Source of the DNA: DASVUS01 sp036388675
GTDB taxonomy: Bacteria; Armatimonadota; Abditibacteriia; Abditibacteriales; Abditibacteriaceae
DNA: 64,000 nucleotides
NCBI GenBank assembly: GCA_036388675.1
Contig: DASVRI010000035.1
Coordinates: forward strand, 1 to 64,000
Reading direction: 5' to 3'
Below, piece by piece: positions 1 through 8,333 of this stretch. Within the stretch, counting starts at the first letter, position 1; each line of letters starts with the position of its first letter. The position numbers were made by a program, and so were the translations under genes. Under the pieces are notes generated by a model that did no database searches, had not been told where the DNA came from, and worked only from the letters and a program-made list of their open reading frames with translations.

Positions 1-134
1 CTTAGTTCACCAAGTACAGGCTTGGCAGGAGAGGCGAAACCGAACGGCAACGTGTGTAGACTGGCAATTCACCACACGGGATGCACGCACCAAACTGAAA
101 CGGCTCTATCCATACTTACTACCCGGTTAGAGCA
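1..134. other. non-coding edge, downstream of nagZ
   Basis: No gene or clear hairpin is visible. The stretch lies 3' of nagZ, which reads leftwards out of position 135. It may hold the end of a transcript or the flank of a gene outside the window. Confidence 0.4.
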
Positions 135-1109
135 CTAGGTCAACACGCCGAACTTGCGCTTCGCCCATGTCACGCGATTTAAGCTGTCGCGCACACGTGT
201 TTGGTCAAGGGCGCCGCTGTTGGCCGCGTTCAAAATGGCGTCGCGTGCGGCACGGGCTTTCTCCGGCGTGTGACAAATCAACAACACATCGCAGCCCGCT
301 GCCACAGCCTGCACCGCCACGTTGCCGATGTCGTCTTGGGGCAGTGCCTTCATTTCCAGGTCATCGGTGAAGACGAGGCCGCGAAAACCCAGTTGCTCGC
401 GCAAGATGCCGGTCACGACAGGGTAGGAGAGCGAAGCCGGTGTGCCACTGGCATCAATGTCCGGCATTGCGATATGGCCCATCATAATGCCGCCGACTCC
501 GGCGCCGATGGCCGCGCGAAATGGAGCCAGATGTACTTCTTCCAGTTCCGCACGAGTACTCGTGTAGGTCGGCAGCGCCAGATGTGAATCGATACCAACG
601 GCGCCATGTCCGGGAAAATGCTTCGCCACACAGAGCACGCTCGGCTGAGCGCCGCGAATATACTCCGCAGCGAAGAGCGATGCTTCAATCGGGTCGCTGC
701 TGAAAGCGCGATCTCCAATGATGGAGTCATCGCGATGCGTCGGCACATCGCACACGGGCGCCAAGTTGCAGTGGATGCCGACCGCCCGCAATTCAGCGGC
801 GACATTCATCGCGGCCAGCGAGACTTCGTTGGCACCGCGCGCTGCCAGTTCTCGCATCGGTGGAATTCGAGTGAATCCGTCTTTCAGGCGCTGCACGCGC
901 CCGCCCTCCTGATCGATGCTGATCAGGGGCGCCACTTTACACACCGCTTCGATTTTGCGCGTGAGGCGGCGCACTTCTGCACGCGGGCCGGCATTGCGCT
1001 CGAACAAAATGACGCCGCCCGGTTGCAATTCTTCGATGGCGCTCAGGTCGCCGTCGGCGGGCACGCCAATGGTGAGAAGTTGTGCGATTTCCTCGCTGGA
1101 AAAACTCAT
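135..1109 (-). CDS. nagZ: beta-N-acetylhexosaminidase, GH3 (NagZ)
   Basis: The 324-residue protein is a single-domain GH3 enzyme of NagZ size. NagZ removes terminal GlcNAc from 1,6-anhydro-muropeptides during cell-wall recycling in the cytoplasm. Supporting motifs are the sugar-binding IDQEGGRVQRL (residues 65-75), the NagZ signature KHFPGHG (163-169), whose His belongs to the catalytic dyad, and FTDDLEM (247-253), which carries the nucleophile Asp. There is no signal peptide, as expected for a cytosolic NagZ. Its ATG overlaps the stop of the upstream hypothetical gene in an ATGA arrangement, so the two are probably translationally coupled. One GAGTACTC octamer lies inside the gene at 554. 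Confidence 0.93.
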   Translation of the reverse strand: MSFSSEEIAQLLTIGVPADGDLSAIEELQPGGVILFERNAGPRAEVRRLTRKIEAVCKVAPLISIDQEGGRVQRLKDGFTRIPPMRELAARGANEVSLAAMNVAAELRAVGIHCNLAPVCDVPTHRDDSIIGDRAFSSDPIEASLFAAEYIRGAQPSVLCVAKHFPGHGAVGIDSHLALPTYTSTRAELEEVHLAPFRAAIGAGVGGIMMGHIAMPDIDASGTPASLSYPVVTGILREQLGFRGLVFTDDLEMKALPQDDIGNVAVQAVAAGCDVLLICHTPEKARAARDAILNAANSGALDQTRVRDSLNRVTWAKRKFGVLT

Positions 1110-1852
1110 AGATATGAAGGTTGTACAACGCGACCGCTCATCCAGAATGAGCCGTTCAAAATGCTGCCGATTACGGGTGCTGCAGAAACGAGTTCATCCT
1201 CAGCCACCACATCGAGCGTGGCGCCCAGTGTCTCGACCTCAAAGTGGTGAAACGCGATGCTGTAAGCCGGATTCACAAGTCTCTGATAACTACGAATAAC
1301 TCCGGCAAACAGCGCGTATGGCTGCGGCTCATTTTCGCCTGCGAACAAGCCACTGGGAATGAAGAACTGCGACGCAAACTTCGTTTCGCCGGTTTGTGAA
1401 GCGGCAAACTCGGCGGCGTCAGCAAAGAAATCCAACTCATGAGCGAAGGCCGCAATTTGTGCATTGACGCGCGCCGGCACTTGCAACGACAGGTTCAACG
1501 GGTAGAAATCGGGAATTTGGAACAAGAATGGGTACTCGCCACTATCGGCATCGTTGCTCTGCGGATTGACCCATGCATGAGCCGAGCCTTCCCAAAACTC
1601 AAGATGCGATCTCATGTCGGTTATGGCCAGCGGCACACGGCTGCTGCCCGAAAAATGCGGACTGCAACCGCGAAAGTTCCATTCGTCGTCCACCAGCAGC
1701 CATACTTGTGCGCCGTCGATAGGCGACCAGCAGAACATGTGCCCGCCGTCAACCGCGAACTCATCACCTTGTTCAACAACGCGGTCGAGCAGTTCTTCAA
1801 ACTTCTGTTCGTTTGAAACTTCAAATCCGACGGCACGATAATGGTTGGCCAT
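1106..1852 (-). CDS. conserved hypothetical protein
   Basis: The protein has 248 residues and I do not recognise its family. It is soluble, rich in aromatic and acidic residues, and has no signal peptide or transmembrane segment. The start is placed at the ATG at 1852 (MANHYRAVG) because an in-frame extension would run far into the leuB-like gene, which ends at 1863. It sits 10 bp after that gene and overlaps nagZ by 4 bp, so it belongs to the same operon. The N-terminal part (roughly residues 1-60, with ...GHMFCWSPIDGAQVWLL) looks like a small alpha/beta fold, but no function can be inferred. Confidence 0.75.
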   Translation of the reverse strand: MANHYRAVGFEVSNEQKFEELLDRVVEQGDEFAVDGGHMFCWSPIDGAQVWLLVDDEWNFRGCSPHFSGSSRVPLAITDMRSHLEFWEGSAHAWVNPQSNDADSGEYPFLFQIPDFYPLNLSLQVPARVNAQIAAFAHELDFFADAAEFAASQTGETKFASQFFIPSGLFAGENEPQPYALFAGVIRSYQRLVNPAYSIAFHHFEVETLGATLDVVAEDELVSAAPVIGSILNGSFWMSGRVVQPSYL

Positions 1853-1862
1853 GAATGAACGC

Positions 1863-2933
1863 TTACTGCAAATGACGCAACACAGCCGCGCCCATTTCTT
1901 CTGTGGTGCAGGAGGGCTCGCCCGCCGCAATGTCGCGCGTTCGGAAACCCTCATCAAGCGCGGCTTGCACAGCGTCTTCAACACGTTGCGCCAGGTCGGG
2001 GCGCTCGGCACAGTGACGCAACAGCAAGGCGCATGAAAGAATCGTCGCTAATGGGTTTACCACGCCCTGTCCTGCCAGGTCGGGCGCGGAACCATGCACA
2101 GGCTCAACCATGCCGATGCCACCTGGATTGAGGTTGGCGCTCGGGCTCATCCCAAGACTTCCCACGATAGCAGCGGCTTCATCGGCGATGATGTCGCCGA
2201 ACATATTATCGGTCACGATGACATCCCAGCGCTGTGGCGACGGGTCTTGCAAAACCAGCAAACAGAACGAATCGACAAGTTGCGAAGAAGACTTGATTTG
2301 CGGCTGCGTCTTGGCCATCGCTTCGAACTTGCGCCGCCAATACAGTGAGGCGGACAGCACGTTAGCTTTATCTACGCTGACCAGTTCTTTACGACGCGTT
2401 TGCGCCAGTTGAAAGGCGAATTCGAGAATGCGTCGCACGCCGCGCTCGGTGAACAGGTTGATGTCGGTCGCGGCGGATTCGGTCATGCCGCCCATTCGCG
2501 AGTACAAACCTTCGGAGTTCTCGCGCACAATGACGAAATCGACACCCTTGCGCAACAGCGATTCCTTGAGCGGCGAGGCCGCTTCGATGCCACGATACAG
2601 CTTGACCGGGCGCAAGTTGACGTATTGCTCAAAGATCTGGCGCAGCGCGAGAATGCCGTCGCGCTCCACGACGCCGGCCTCGATGTCGGGGCGTCCCATC
2701 GGGCCTTTCAAAATGGCATCGCAACTGCGCAAGGATTGCAACGAATCGTCCGGCAGAACTTTGCCGGTTTCGAGGTAGGTCGTGCCGCCGACGGGCGCTT
2801 TTACAAATTCAAATTCCAGGTGATTGGCGCCATCACCCGAAAGACGCGAAGCCGCTTCCAAGATGGAAACGCCCCAACTGACAACTTCCGGCCCGACACC
2901 GTCGCCTTCAATAACACCAATGCGATACGCCAT
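1863..2933 (-). CDS. isopropylmalate/isocitrate dehydrogenase family protein
   Basis: The 356-residue protein is an NAD(P)-dependent beta-decarboxylating dehydrogenase. Visible family motifs are the N-terminal GVIEGDGVGPEV, NLRPVKLY, the substrate loop VRENSEGLYS, the active-site Lys segment VSVDKANVL, the metal-binding VTDNMFGDIIADEAA and the cofactor-binding EPVHGSAPDLAG. The substrate loop reads ENSEG rather than the RELTGG of typical bacterial LeuB. The substrate could therefore be 3-isopropylmalate, homoisocitrate, isocitrate or tartrate. No other leucine genes are nearby to settle this. A strong Shine-Dalgarno (AAGGAGAGG) precedes the ATG at 2933. It is the second gene of a four-gene minus-strand run. 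Confidence 0.85.
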   Translation of the reverse strand: MAYRIGVIEGDGVGPEVVSWGVSILEAASRLSGDGANHLEFEFVKAPVGGTTYLETGKVLPDDSLQSLRSCDAILKGPMGRPDIEAGVVERDGILALRQIFEQYVNLRPVKLYRGIEAASPLKESLLRKGVDFVIVRENSEGLYSRMGGMTESAATDINLFTERGVRRILEFAFQLAQTRRKELVSVDKANVLSASLYWRRKFEAMAKTQPQIKSSSQLVDSFCLLVLQDPSPQRWDVIVTDNMFGDIIADEAAAIVGSLGMSPSANLNPGGIGMVEPVHGSAPDLAGQGVVNPLATILSCALLLRHCAERPDLAQRVEDAVQAALDEGFRTRDIAAGEPSCTTEEMGAAVLRHLQ

Positions 2934-3014
2934 GCGGGAATTCCTCTCCTTGAGTGCGCAACATGTTTACTTCATTCACCGCACGCGCGCAACGCGGGGA
3001 AATGGGAACGTCGC

Positions 3015-4547
3015 TCAATAGCCTTCGCTGCGCACCGGCGGAGTCTCGTCAACGCCATCGTTTGAAGCGGCGTCGCGTCGGCTTTCGCTGCCGAAATCCT
3101 CACGATTATTCTGCGCGCCGCTGCGTGGCGCAGGGCTGGTTCGTCGCGCACGCGTAGAGGTGATATTATCATTGTCGCGTCGTGAGGATGAGCGAGTACT
3201 CGAAGCCACGTCGCGCTGTCTTTGCAGTTCAAAAGAGCGAATCGCGGCTTCGATGCGCGGGCGCGCTTCCTCAAAACGCGCGGCGGGCGCCTGTCCCAAC
3301 ACAGCGTAACCGCGCCCCTGATGATGCACCGCAATGTCGATCTTGCGCTGCGTGCCGCTGGGTGTATCAATTTCAAATTCCCACACCGCGGCGGACTTGC
3401 CGCCCAGAGTTGTTTCCCGTATGCCACGGTTGCGATATTTGTTGCCGTATTTCCTGGCGAGAGCCTTATCGAGACGCTCCCAGCCTTCGCGCGGTGTGCC
3501 GTTGCTGCTGCCGGTCTCGACCAAAATCTGTTCACCGTTGGGGCCGCGCCATACCGTGCGACGGCCCGTGCGCTGTAACCGATAACCCGCTGGTGGCGTG
3601 ATGGCATAGCCACGGCGCGATGCAAAACGCCCGCCGCTCGAAGCGCTGCCGCTCAAAGTGGTGCCGCTCGCAACGGTTCCTCTTGTATCCACGCTGCGAG
3701 TACTCGGTGCATTAACTGCATCGCTGTCACGAACACGTTCTTCCGTGCTGGCAGATGAGGAGCCCGAAAAATCGCTGTCGCTGCTGTTATTGCGTGTTGC
3801 TGATGAACGGCTCTGTCGTGCAAAACGATCGGATGACGAGCCATCGTTTAAGGTCGCCGCTTCACCGGCATCATCGTTGTCCGCATCATCGTTTTCGTTT
3901 CCAGCATCAACACCGGCGGGTGAATTGAGTCCAGAATCATTGTTGGCTGCTGCCGAGCGGTTGCGACGTGTGGCCGGCGGGCTATCGATTGTGATGTCTG
4001 CCGAGGCTGCATCTTCTCCGATTGAGCGGGCCGCCAGGTCATCGCTCTGCGGCATCTGCGCGCCACTTTTCGCGGCGGGAGGTTGCACGACAACGCGCGG
4101 TGGCGAAGGGGGTGCGCCTTCGGGCGTATAAACAATTTGCTCGGTAGGACGCGGCAAGGCACTACGCACGATCATTGACAGAATAACCATACCCAGAGCG
4201 CCACCGGCCAGAGCGAAGCCCACCAGAGTGCCCGTTGGCAAGCGCTTTGTCGGGCGGTTCACGGGCGCAACGTGGGGCACTGTGTCATCATCGTTGTTGC
4301 CGCGTGTCACAACCTGTGGCGGCAGATTGCGAGCGGCACTGTATGGTGGGCTCGCGACAGGAGGCGCTGTGTGTGGCAGCCCCGCACCAGCGGGTGTCGC
4401 ACCGGCGGGTGTCGCGCTTGTCGGGGTCGCGCCTGTGGGTGTTGCGGCGCGCGGCGTGAGCGGCTGCGTGTCGCGCGGTGCCTGCGGATCGTTAACGAGA
4501 TCAGTGTCAAAGGGCGTGCGGCTGGAGCCGGAACCGGATTGAGCCAT
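3015..4547 (-). CDS. single-pass membrane protein with low-complexity linkers
   Basis: The protein has 510 residues. A Thr/Pro/Ala-rich cytoplasmic N-terminus contains five 5-residue repeats (TPAGA/TPTGA, encoded at about 4384-4458 by 15-bp units). One transmembrane segment follows at about residues 121-147 (GTLVGFALAGGALGMVILSM). Then come a long Ser/Asp/Asn-rich linker and a C-terminal folded module of about 130 residues (from GYAITPPAGYRL to AAIRSFELQ). That module resembles the small domains found at the outer end of bacterial membrane kinases and PsbP/LpqN-like proteins. The start is the ATG at 4547, because its Shine-Dalgarno AAAGGAG is visible; that AGGAG is the left half of a GAGTACTC octamer (4551). 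Function unknown. Confidence 0.8.
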   Translation of the reverse strand: MAQSGSGSSRTPFDTDLVNDPQAPRDTQPLTPRAATPTGATPTSATPAGATPAGAGLPHTAPPVASPPYSAARNLPPQVVTRGNNDDDTVPHVAPVNRPTKRLPTGTLVGFALAGGALGMVILSMIVRSALPRPTEQIVYTPEGAPPSPPRVVVQPPAAKSGAQMPQSDDLAARSIGEDAASADITIDSPPATRRNRSAAANNDSGLNSPAGVDAGNENDDADNDDAGEAATLNDGSSSDRFARQSRSSATRNNSSDSDFSGSSSASTEERVRDSDAVNAPSTRSVDTRGTVASGTTLSGSASSGGRFASRRGYAITPPAGYRLQRTGRRTVWRGPNGEQILVETGSSNGTPREGWERLDKALARKYGNKYRNRGIRETTLGGKSAAVWEFEIDTPSGTQRKIDIAVHHQGRGYAVLGQAPAARFEEARPRIEAAIRSFELQRQRDVASSTRSSSRRDNDNITSTRARRTSPAPRSGAQNNREDFGSESRRDAASNDGVDETPPVRSEGY

Positions 4548-4627
4548 GACGAGTACTCCTTTTGCTTCTCTTCTAATACTTCTCACCTGACTACGGTGAA
4601 TGTACCACATCGCTGACAATGGTCATT

Positions 4628-4679
4628 TTGCGTGCCACGGAATGCGCACCCGTGTTCAACGGCCAAACGTGGCACGCAA
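4628..4679. promoter_or_regulatory. 12-bp inverted repeat in divergent intergenic region
   Basis: TTGCGTGCCACG at 4628-4639 is repeated perfectly inverted as CGTGGCACGCAA at 4668-4679, with a 28-bp spacer. It lies between two divergent genes, upstream of both starts (4547 and 4753). A two-site operator or a DNA loop is plausible. It has no T-run and so is unlikely to be a terminator. Confidence 0.5.
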
Positions 4680-4752
4680 GTTGCGATACGGTATCAACAC
4701 AACGGAGTGCACGAATACTACGGGCGCTTCCACTCTAAGGGGGTCGTTTAAA

Positions 4753-5025
4753 ATGGGATTGATAATCACGATTCTGGCAGGCGCGCTCATCGGATGGATT
4801 GCTTCGATGATCATGAAGACCAATGCACAAATGGGCGCCATCGCAAATATTATTTGCGGAATTCTCGGAGCCTTTGTAGGCGGCTACATCTCGCAGTTAC
4901 TGGGCATGGGACGCTTCGGCGCCAACTTCAATATCATGTCGCTTATCTTCGGTGTTATCGGTGCCTGCATCGTCATCGGCATCTACAAGGCGATCACGGG
5001 TGGCGGACGCACAGTTACTCGATAA
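4753..5025 (+). CDS. GlsB/YeaQ/YmgE-family small membrane protein
   Basis: This 90-residue protein consists of three hydrophobic helices with glycine-zipper spacing (IITILAGALIGWIASMIM, IANIICGILGAFVGGYI, IMSLIFGVIGACIVIGIY). That matches the transglycosylase-associated/GlsB family of stress-induced inner-membrane proteins, whose biochemical role is not settled. The ATG at 4753 follows a strong AAGGGGG Shine-Dalgarno. It is monocistronic: an inverted repeat lies upstream and a clear intrinsic terminator lies 24 bp downstream. Confidence 0.88.
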   Translation: MGLIITILAGALIGWIASMIMKTNAQMGAIANIICGILGAFVGGYISQLLGMGRFGANFNIMSLIFGVIGACIVIGIYKAITGGGRTVTR

Positions 5026-5049
5026 CCGATGTTCATAAGTCAACCAAGT

Positions 5050-5079
5050 AAAAGACCTCTTCAGTTGAAGAGGTCTTTT
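5050..5079 (+). terminator. intrinsic terminator after the GlsB-family gene
   Basis: AAAAGACCTCTTCA and TGAAGAGGTCTTTT form a perfect 14-bp stem with a 2-nt loop, ending in a T-run. Confidence 0.9.
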
Positions 5080-5240
5080 ACTGTTTATGGAGGTTGACGC
5101 ACGGTTGGGTGCGGTTATGGTATCGGTAGGGACGCATGCCGTGTGTCCTTGGTCTGCGGCAATCACCTTAGGGCGTTTGTCGGTCAGTGCGGGTGCCCAC
5201 TTTAACGTTGTCTTCTGCTAGGTTTGTAAACTATGCTCCG

Positions 5241-6293
5241 ATGCCAGCGATCTCCGTTTCCCATTTGACACGCCGTTTTACAACTCACGTCAAGCAACCC
5301 GGCTTTAGCGGCGCGCTGCGCGGTCTGTTCCGCCGTGAATACATCACCAAAACCGCCGTTGACGACATATCGTTCTCCATTGAATCCGGCGAGTTCGTGG
5401 GCTTCCTGGGCCCCAACGGCGCGGGCAAAACGACGACGCTGAAAATGCTTTCGGGAGTACTGCACCCTACCTCGGGCGAGGCGAGCGTGTTGGGACATGC
5501 GCCCTGGAAGCGCGAACCCGCTTTGCAGCGCCGCTTTTCTCTTGTGCTGGGTCAGAAAAACCAGTTGTGGTGGGACTTGCCGGCCTACGACTCGTTTCTG
5601 CTCAACCGCGAAATTTACGGCATTGAGCCCCGAGTATTCGACGCCAAAGTCGAAGAACTCAGCGAGTTGTTGCAGATAAAGGAATTACTGCGTGTGCCCG
5701 TGCGCAAGCTCTCTCTGGGCGAACGCATGAAATGCGAAGTGGTCGCAAGCCTGCTGCATTCGCCCGAAGTGTTGTTTCTGGACGAACCGACCATCGGTTT
5801 AGATGTTATTTCGCAGGTGCGCATCCGTGAGTTCCTGCGCGATTACAACGAGCGCACCGGCATCACCGTCCTACTGACTTCCCATTACATGGGGGACATA
5901 GAGGCTCTTTGCAAGCGAGTTTTGGTGATCAACCAGGGACGAGCCGTTTTTGATGGCGAACTGCGCGACCTGGTCAACGCGGTGGCCAATCGACGTGCGA
6001 TCCGCCTGACCCTGACGCGCGAAGCCACAGTTGAGGAAATGGCCAGGCTGAGAGCGATGGACGTCGAGTTACAAACCGAGGGTTATCAGGTGACAGTCGC
6101 CGTGCCGCGCGACCGTGTGCCGGAGCACGTCAGCGCACTTCTCAGCGCGTTGCCCGTTGAGGATCTGGCCGTTGAGGAAATAGGCGTGGAGACTGTGATC
6201 CGTGATCTGTTCGTGGAGAGCCATAACGCGGACGGTGCAGCCAACGCGACCGCTTCGTCTCCGAAAAACTCCGCGCCGGCGTCAACGGCATGA
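5241..6293 (+). CDS. ABC transporter ATP-binding protein (ABC-2/NatA type)
   Basis: This 350-residue ATPase belongs to the ABC-2-type exporter subfamily. It shows Walker A GPNGAGKTT, a Q-loop region (LVLGQKNQLWW), the signature LSLGERMK, Walker B VLFLDEPTIGLD and the switch His in LLTSHYM. An insert before Walker A (HVKQPGFSGALRGLFRRE) and the W-rich region after the Q-loop match ATPases that pair with DUF990-like ABC-2 permeases. No permease gene is adjacent: the next gene is on the other strand. The ATPase is therefore either an orphan or works with a permease elsewhere. The ATG at 5241 is preferred over the in-frame GTG at 5187 because homology to the family begins just after it. Confidence 0.87.
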   Translation: MPAISVSHLTRRFTTHVKQPGFSGALRGLFRREYITKTAVDDISFSIESGEFVGFLGPNGAGKTTTLKMLSGVLHPTSGEASVLGHAPWKREPALQRRFSLVLGQKNQLWWDLPAYDSFLLNREIYGIEPRVFDAKVEELSELLQIKELLRVPVRKLSLGERMKCEVVASLLHSPEVLFLDEPTIGLDVISQVRIREFLRDYNERTGITVLLTSHYMGDIEALCKRVLVINQGRAVFDGELRDLVNAVANRRAIRLTLTREATVEEMARLRAMDVELQTEGYQVTVAVPRDRVPEHVSALLSALPVEDLAVEEIGVETVIRDLFVESHNADGAANATASSPKNSAPASTA

Positions 6294-6445
6294 CGGCTTG
6301 TTCGAGCGCATCCCCTGCACAGTAACAACTCCATTCTTCATTCTGTCTGCCTGTCTGCGTCGCACAGTGACACATCAAGACCAGGGCAATAAGATGATTA
6401 TCATCTACCATGTCATGGCACAGTGGCGCACTGAGTTTCATGCAG

Positions 6446-8308
6446 CTAACGCACGGGATCGGTCACGGGAACATTATCGAATGTTACGGTCTCAGGAGGC
6501 GCCAGTGGAGTACTCGCTTCCACTTGCAGCGTGACATTCAGCGATTTCGCGCCGGGGTCTGGCAAATCGCGGAAAAGCGAAAACCATCGTCGCTGCGTCG
6601 CGCCAAAACCTTCGCGCGTGCCGTCCGGGAGTTCTTTGTACTGGCGCCACACATCACCATCGTGGCTGGCAAACGAAGTGTCGCCCAGGCGTGCGCTTTT
6701 TACGGCTCGTCCCCGGTCGTCGGTTGTTGCCAGGTCACGAAAGTGCACCTGCAAATCAGTCAATGAGGGGTCATCGGCATCGACTCCGGCAGGACGAAAT
6801 TCCCACACCAGCACCAGGCCGGTCCAATTCAGCGGTTTGCCCGAGGCCCCGAACGGCGCATTGGCGGGAATAGGGTGGCGTGTGTCGAAGCGCCCGACCT
6901 TCCACAGAATAATTTGATCTCCGGCTGACGTGCGCTGAATCTGTTTGACGACGGTCATCTCTCCGGCTTTGGCAGGAAAGGGAATTTTGCGAAAGTCGAA
7001 GACGTGACGCGCCTTGCGCACCGCCTGCACCTGGACTTGCAGCGAAACCACCCTGGGCGTAACGCTACCTGCCGGGTTGGCCAGAGTCAGGATGCGTCCT
7101 TCTTCTCCGGCTTGCAGCGGGCTGCCGTCCGGTCTCCAGAAAAACGTGCGCCACGAAGAACCACTCGGGTTTTCCTGCTCCGTTTCCTGCCCGTTGGCCG
7201 CGCGCACCTTCCATCCTAAGAAATTCCATGTCGCGCCAAGGTGCTTTCGTTCGGCTTGCAAGTGGTTCAGGCGCACCGCAGCACGCAGCCATTGCGACGG
7301 TTCTTCGCTTTGCAACGACTGCAAGGTGAGTTGGGTTACTGTGCCTTTGGCCTGCGCCAGCGGCTGAGGCGGTGCCGCTTCCGGCGTCCACGGCAAAGCA
7401 CTGGGGTCGAATTCAATCTTAACGCGGTGAAACCACTTTTCCTGCTTTTGGCTGGGTGCAATCTCGCGCAGTCGCATTTGCAAGTCCAGGGTTTTGGCAC
7501 CCGGAGACGGAGCCTTCGGCAAGTAGAAAACACTGGTGAGGGCGCGTTTCTGGTAATCGAAAGTGCCGCCAATGGTTCTCGCCTGCGTGAGATCGCCGCC
7601 GCTGCTGTCGCGTGCCGCGCCGCCGGGAATGGTGGCCGAACTGCTCATGTCGGGCACCTGAGCGGGTGGTGTAAACGAGACGGTAAGTGCCAGTGATTCG
7701 GCTTTATACGGGCTCTTGCCGGGTGCAACACGCTCAATTGAACGCAGCACAACTTCGGTGCCGCGCGTGCTACGTACGGCGCGGTTGATCGGAAGCGGGC
7801 TACCTGGCGATGCGGGCAGGGGAATGGTGCGGAAGTCGAGGTTTTCTTCGGTTTCCCCTGTGGCACCCGGCGGCGCGTTGGGGTGTAAAATTTCGAAGTT
7901 GAATGTTGCCTTTTTCAGACGCGGATCAAGACCGCTCCACCACTGTCGCCCTTTGGTGCCGCTCCACGAGCCGCCGCTCGTCACGCCCGTGGGCACCTGG
8001 CCCTGCGCGTCGAGAATGCTCACCGCCTGGCTCAGAGCATAGCCGGTCTTTGGCAGCCACTCATCGCGTGCCGCCTCCACCTCATAATTGATCGCCAGTA
8101 CGCGCGCACGCTTGTCACCCTCGATGTTGCTTTCGGGCGAGTACTCGCTGATGGGAATCCAGCGTGCTCCACTGATACGCACAATCAGGCCGTCGCTGTC
8201 GCCTTCAAATGCGCCGGGCGCGGTGGCCAGCAGACGGTTACCGTGCAACACGAGGCAGCCCACCAGCAGCCACAACACAGCCTGCACGACAACCGCCTTG
8301 TGCTGCAC
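6446..8308 (-). CDS. exported hypothetical protein (possible lipoprotein)
   Basis: The protein has about 620 residues and I do not recognise a family. After a short basic stretch there is a hydrophobic segment (VVVQAVLWLLVGC) that could be a signal peptide, with LVGC as a possible lipobox. The rest is beta-rich, with two related halves containing phrases such as FDFRKIPFPA and LDFRTIPLPA, so an internal duplication of an Ig-like module is likely. The frame stays open to 8443, but that would overlap the GH1 gene by 110 bp. A GTG at 8308 or a TTG at 8341 is more plausible; neither has a good Shine-Dalgarno. It is probably cotranscribed with the GH1 gene. Confidence 0.65.
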   Translation of the reverse strand: MQHKAVVVQAVLWLLVGCLVLHGNRLLATAPGAFEGDSDGLIVRISGARWIPISEYSPESNIEGDKRARVLAINYEVEAARDEWLPKTGYALSQAVSILDAQGQVPTGVTSGGSWSGTKGRQWWSGLDPRLKKATFNFEILHPNAPPGATGETEENLDFRTIPLPASPGSPLPINRAVRSTRGTEVVLRSIERVAPGKSPYKAESLALTVSFTPPAQVPDMSSSATIPGGAARDSSGGDLTQARTIGGTFDYQKRALTSVFYLPKAPSPGAKTLDLQMRLREIAPSQKQEKWFHRVKIEFDPSALPWTPEAAPPQPLAQAKGTVTQLTLQSLQSEEPSQWLRAAVRLNHLQAERKHLGATWNFLGWKVRAANGQETEQENPSGSSWRTFFWRPDGSPLQAGEEGRILTLANPAGSVTPRVVSLQVQVQAVRKARHVFDFRKIPFPAKAGEMTVVKQIQRTSAGDQIILWKVGRFDTRHPIPANAPFGASGKPLNWTGLVLVWEFRPAGVDADDPSLTDLQVHFRDLATTDDRGRAVKSARLGDTSFASHDGDVWRQYKELPDGTREGFGATQRRWFSLFRDLPDPGAKSLNVTLQVEASTPLAPPETVTFDNVPVTDPVR

Positions 8309-8333
8309 GGCCTTGCGCTTTGTTGTCCCCTGG

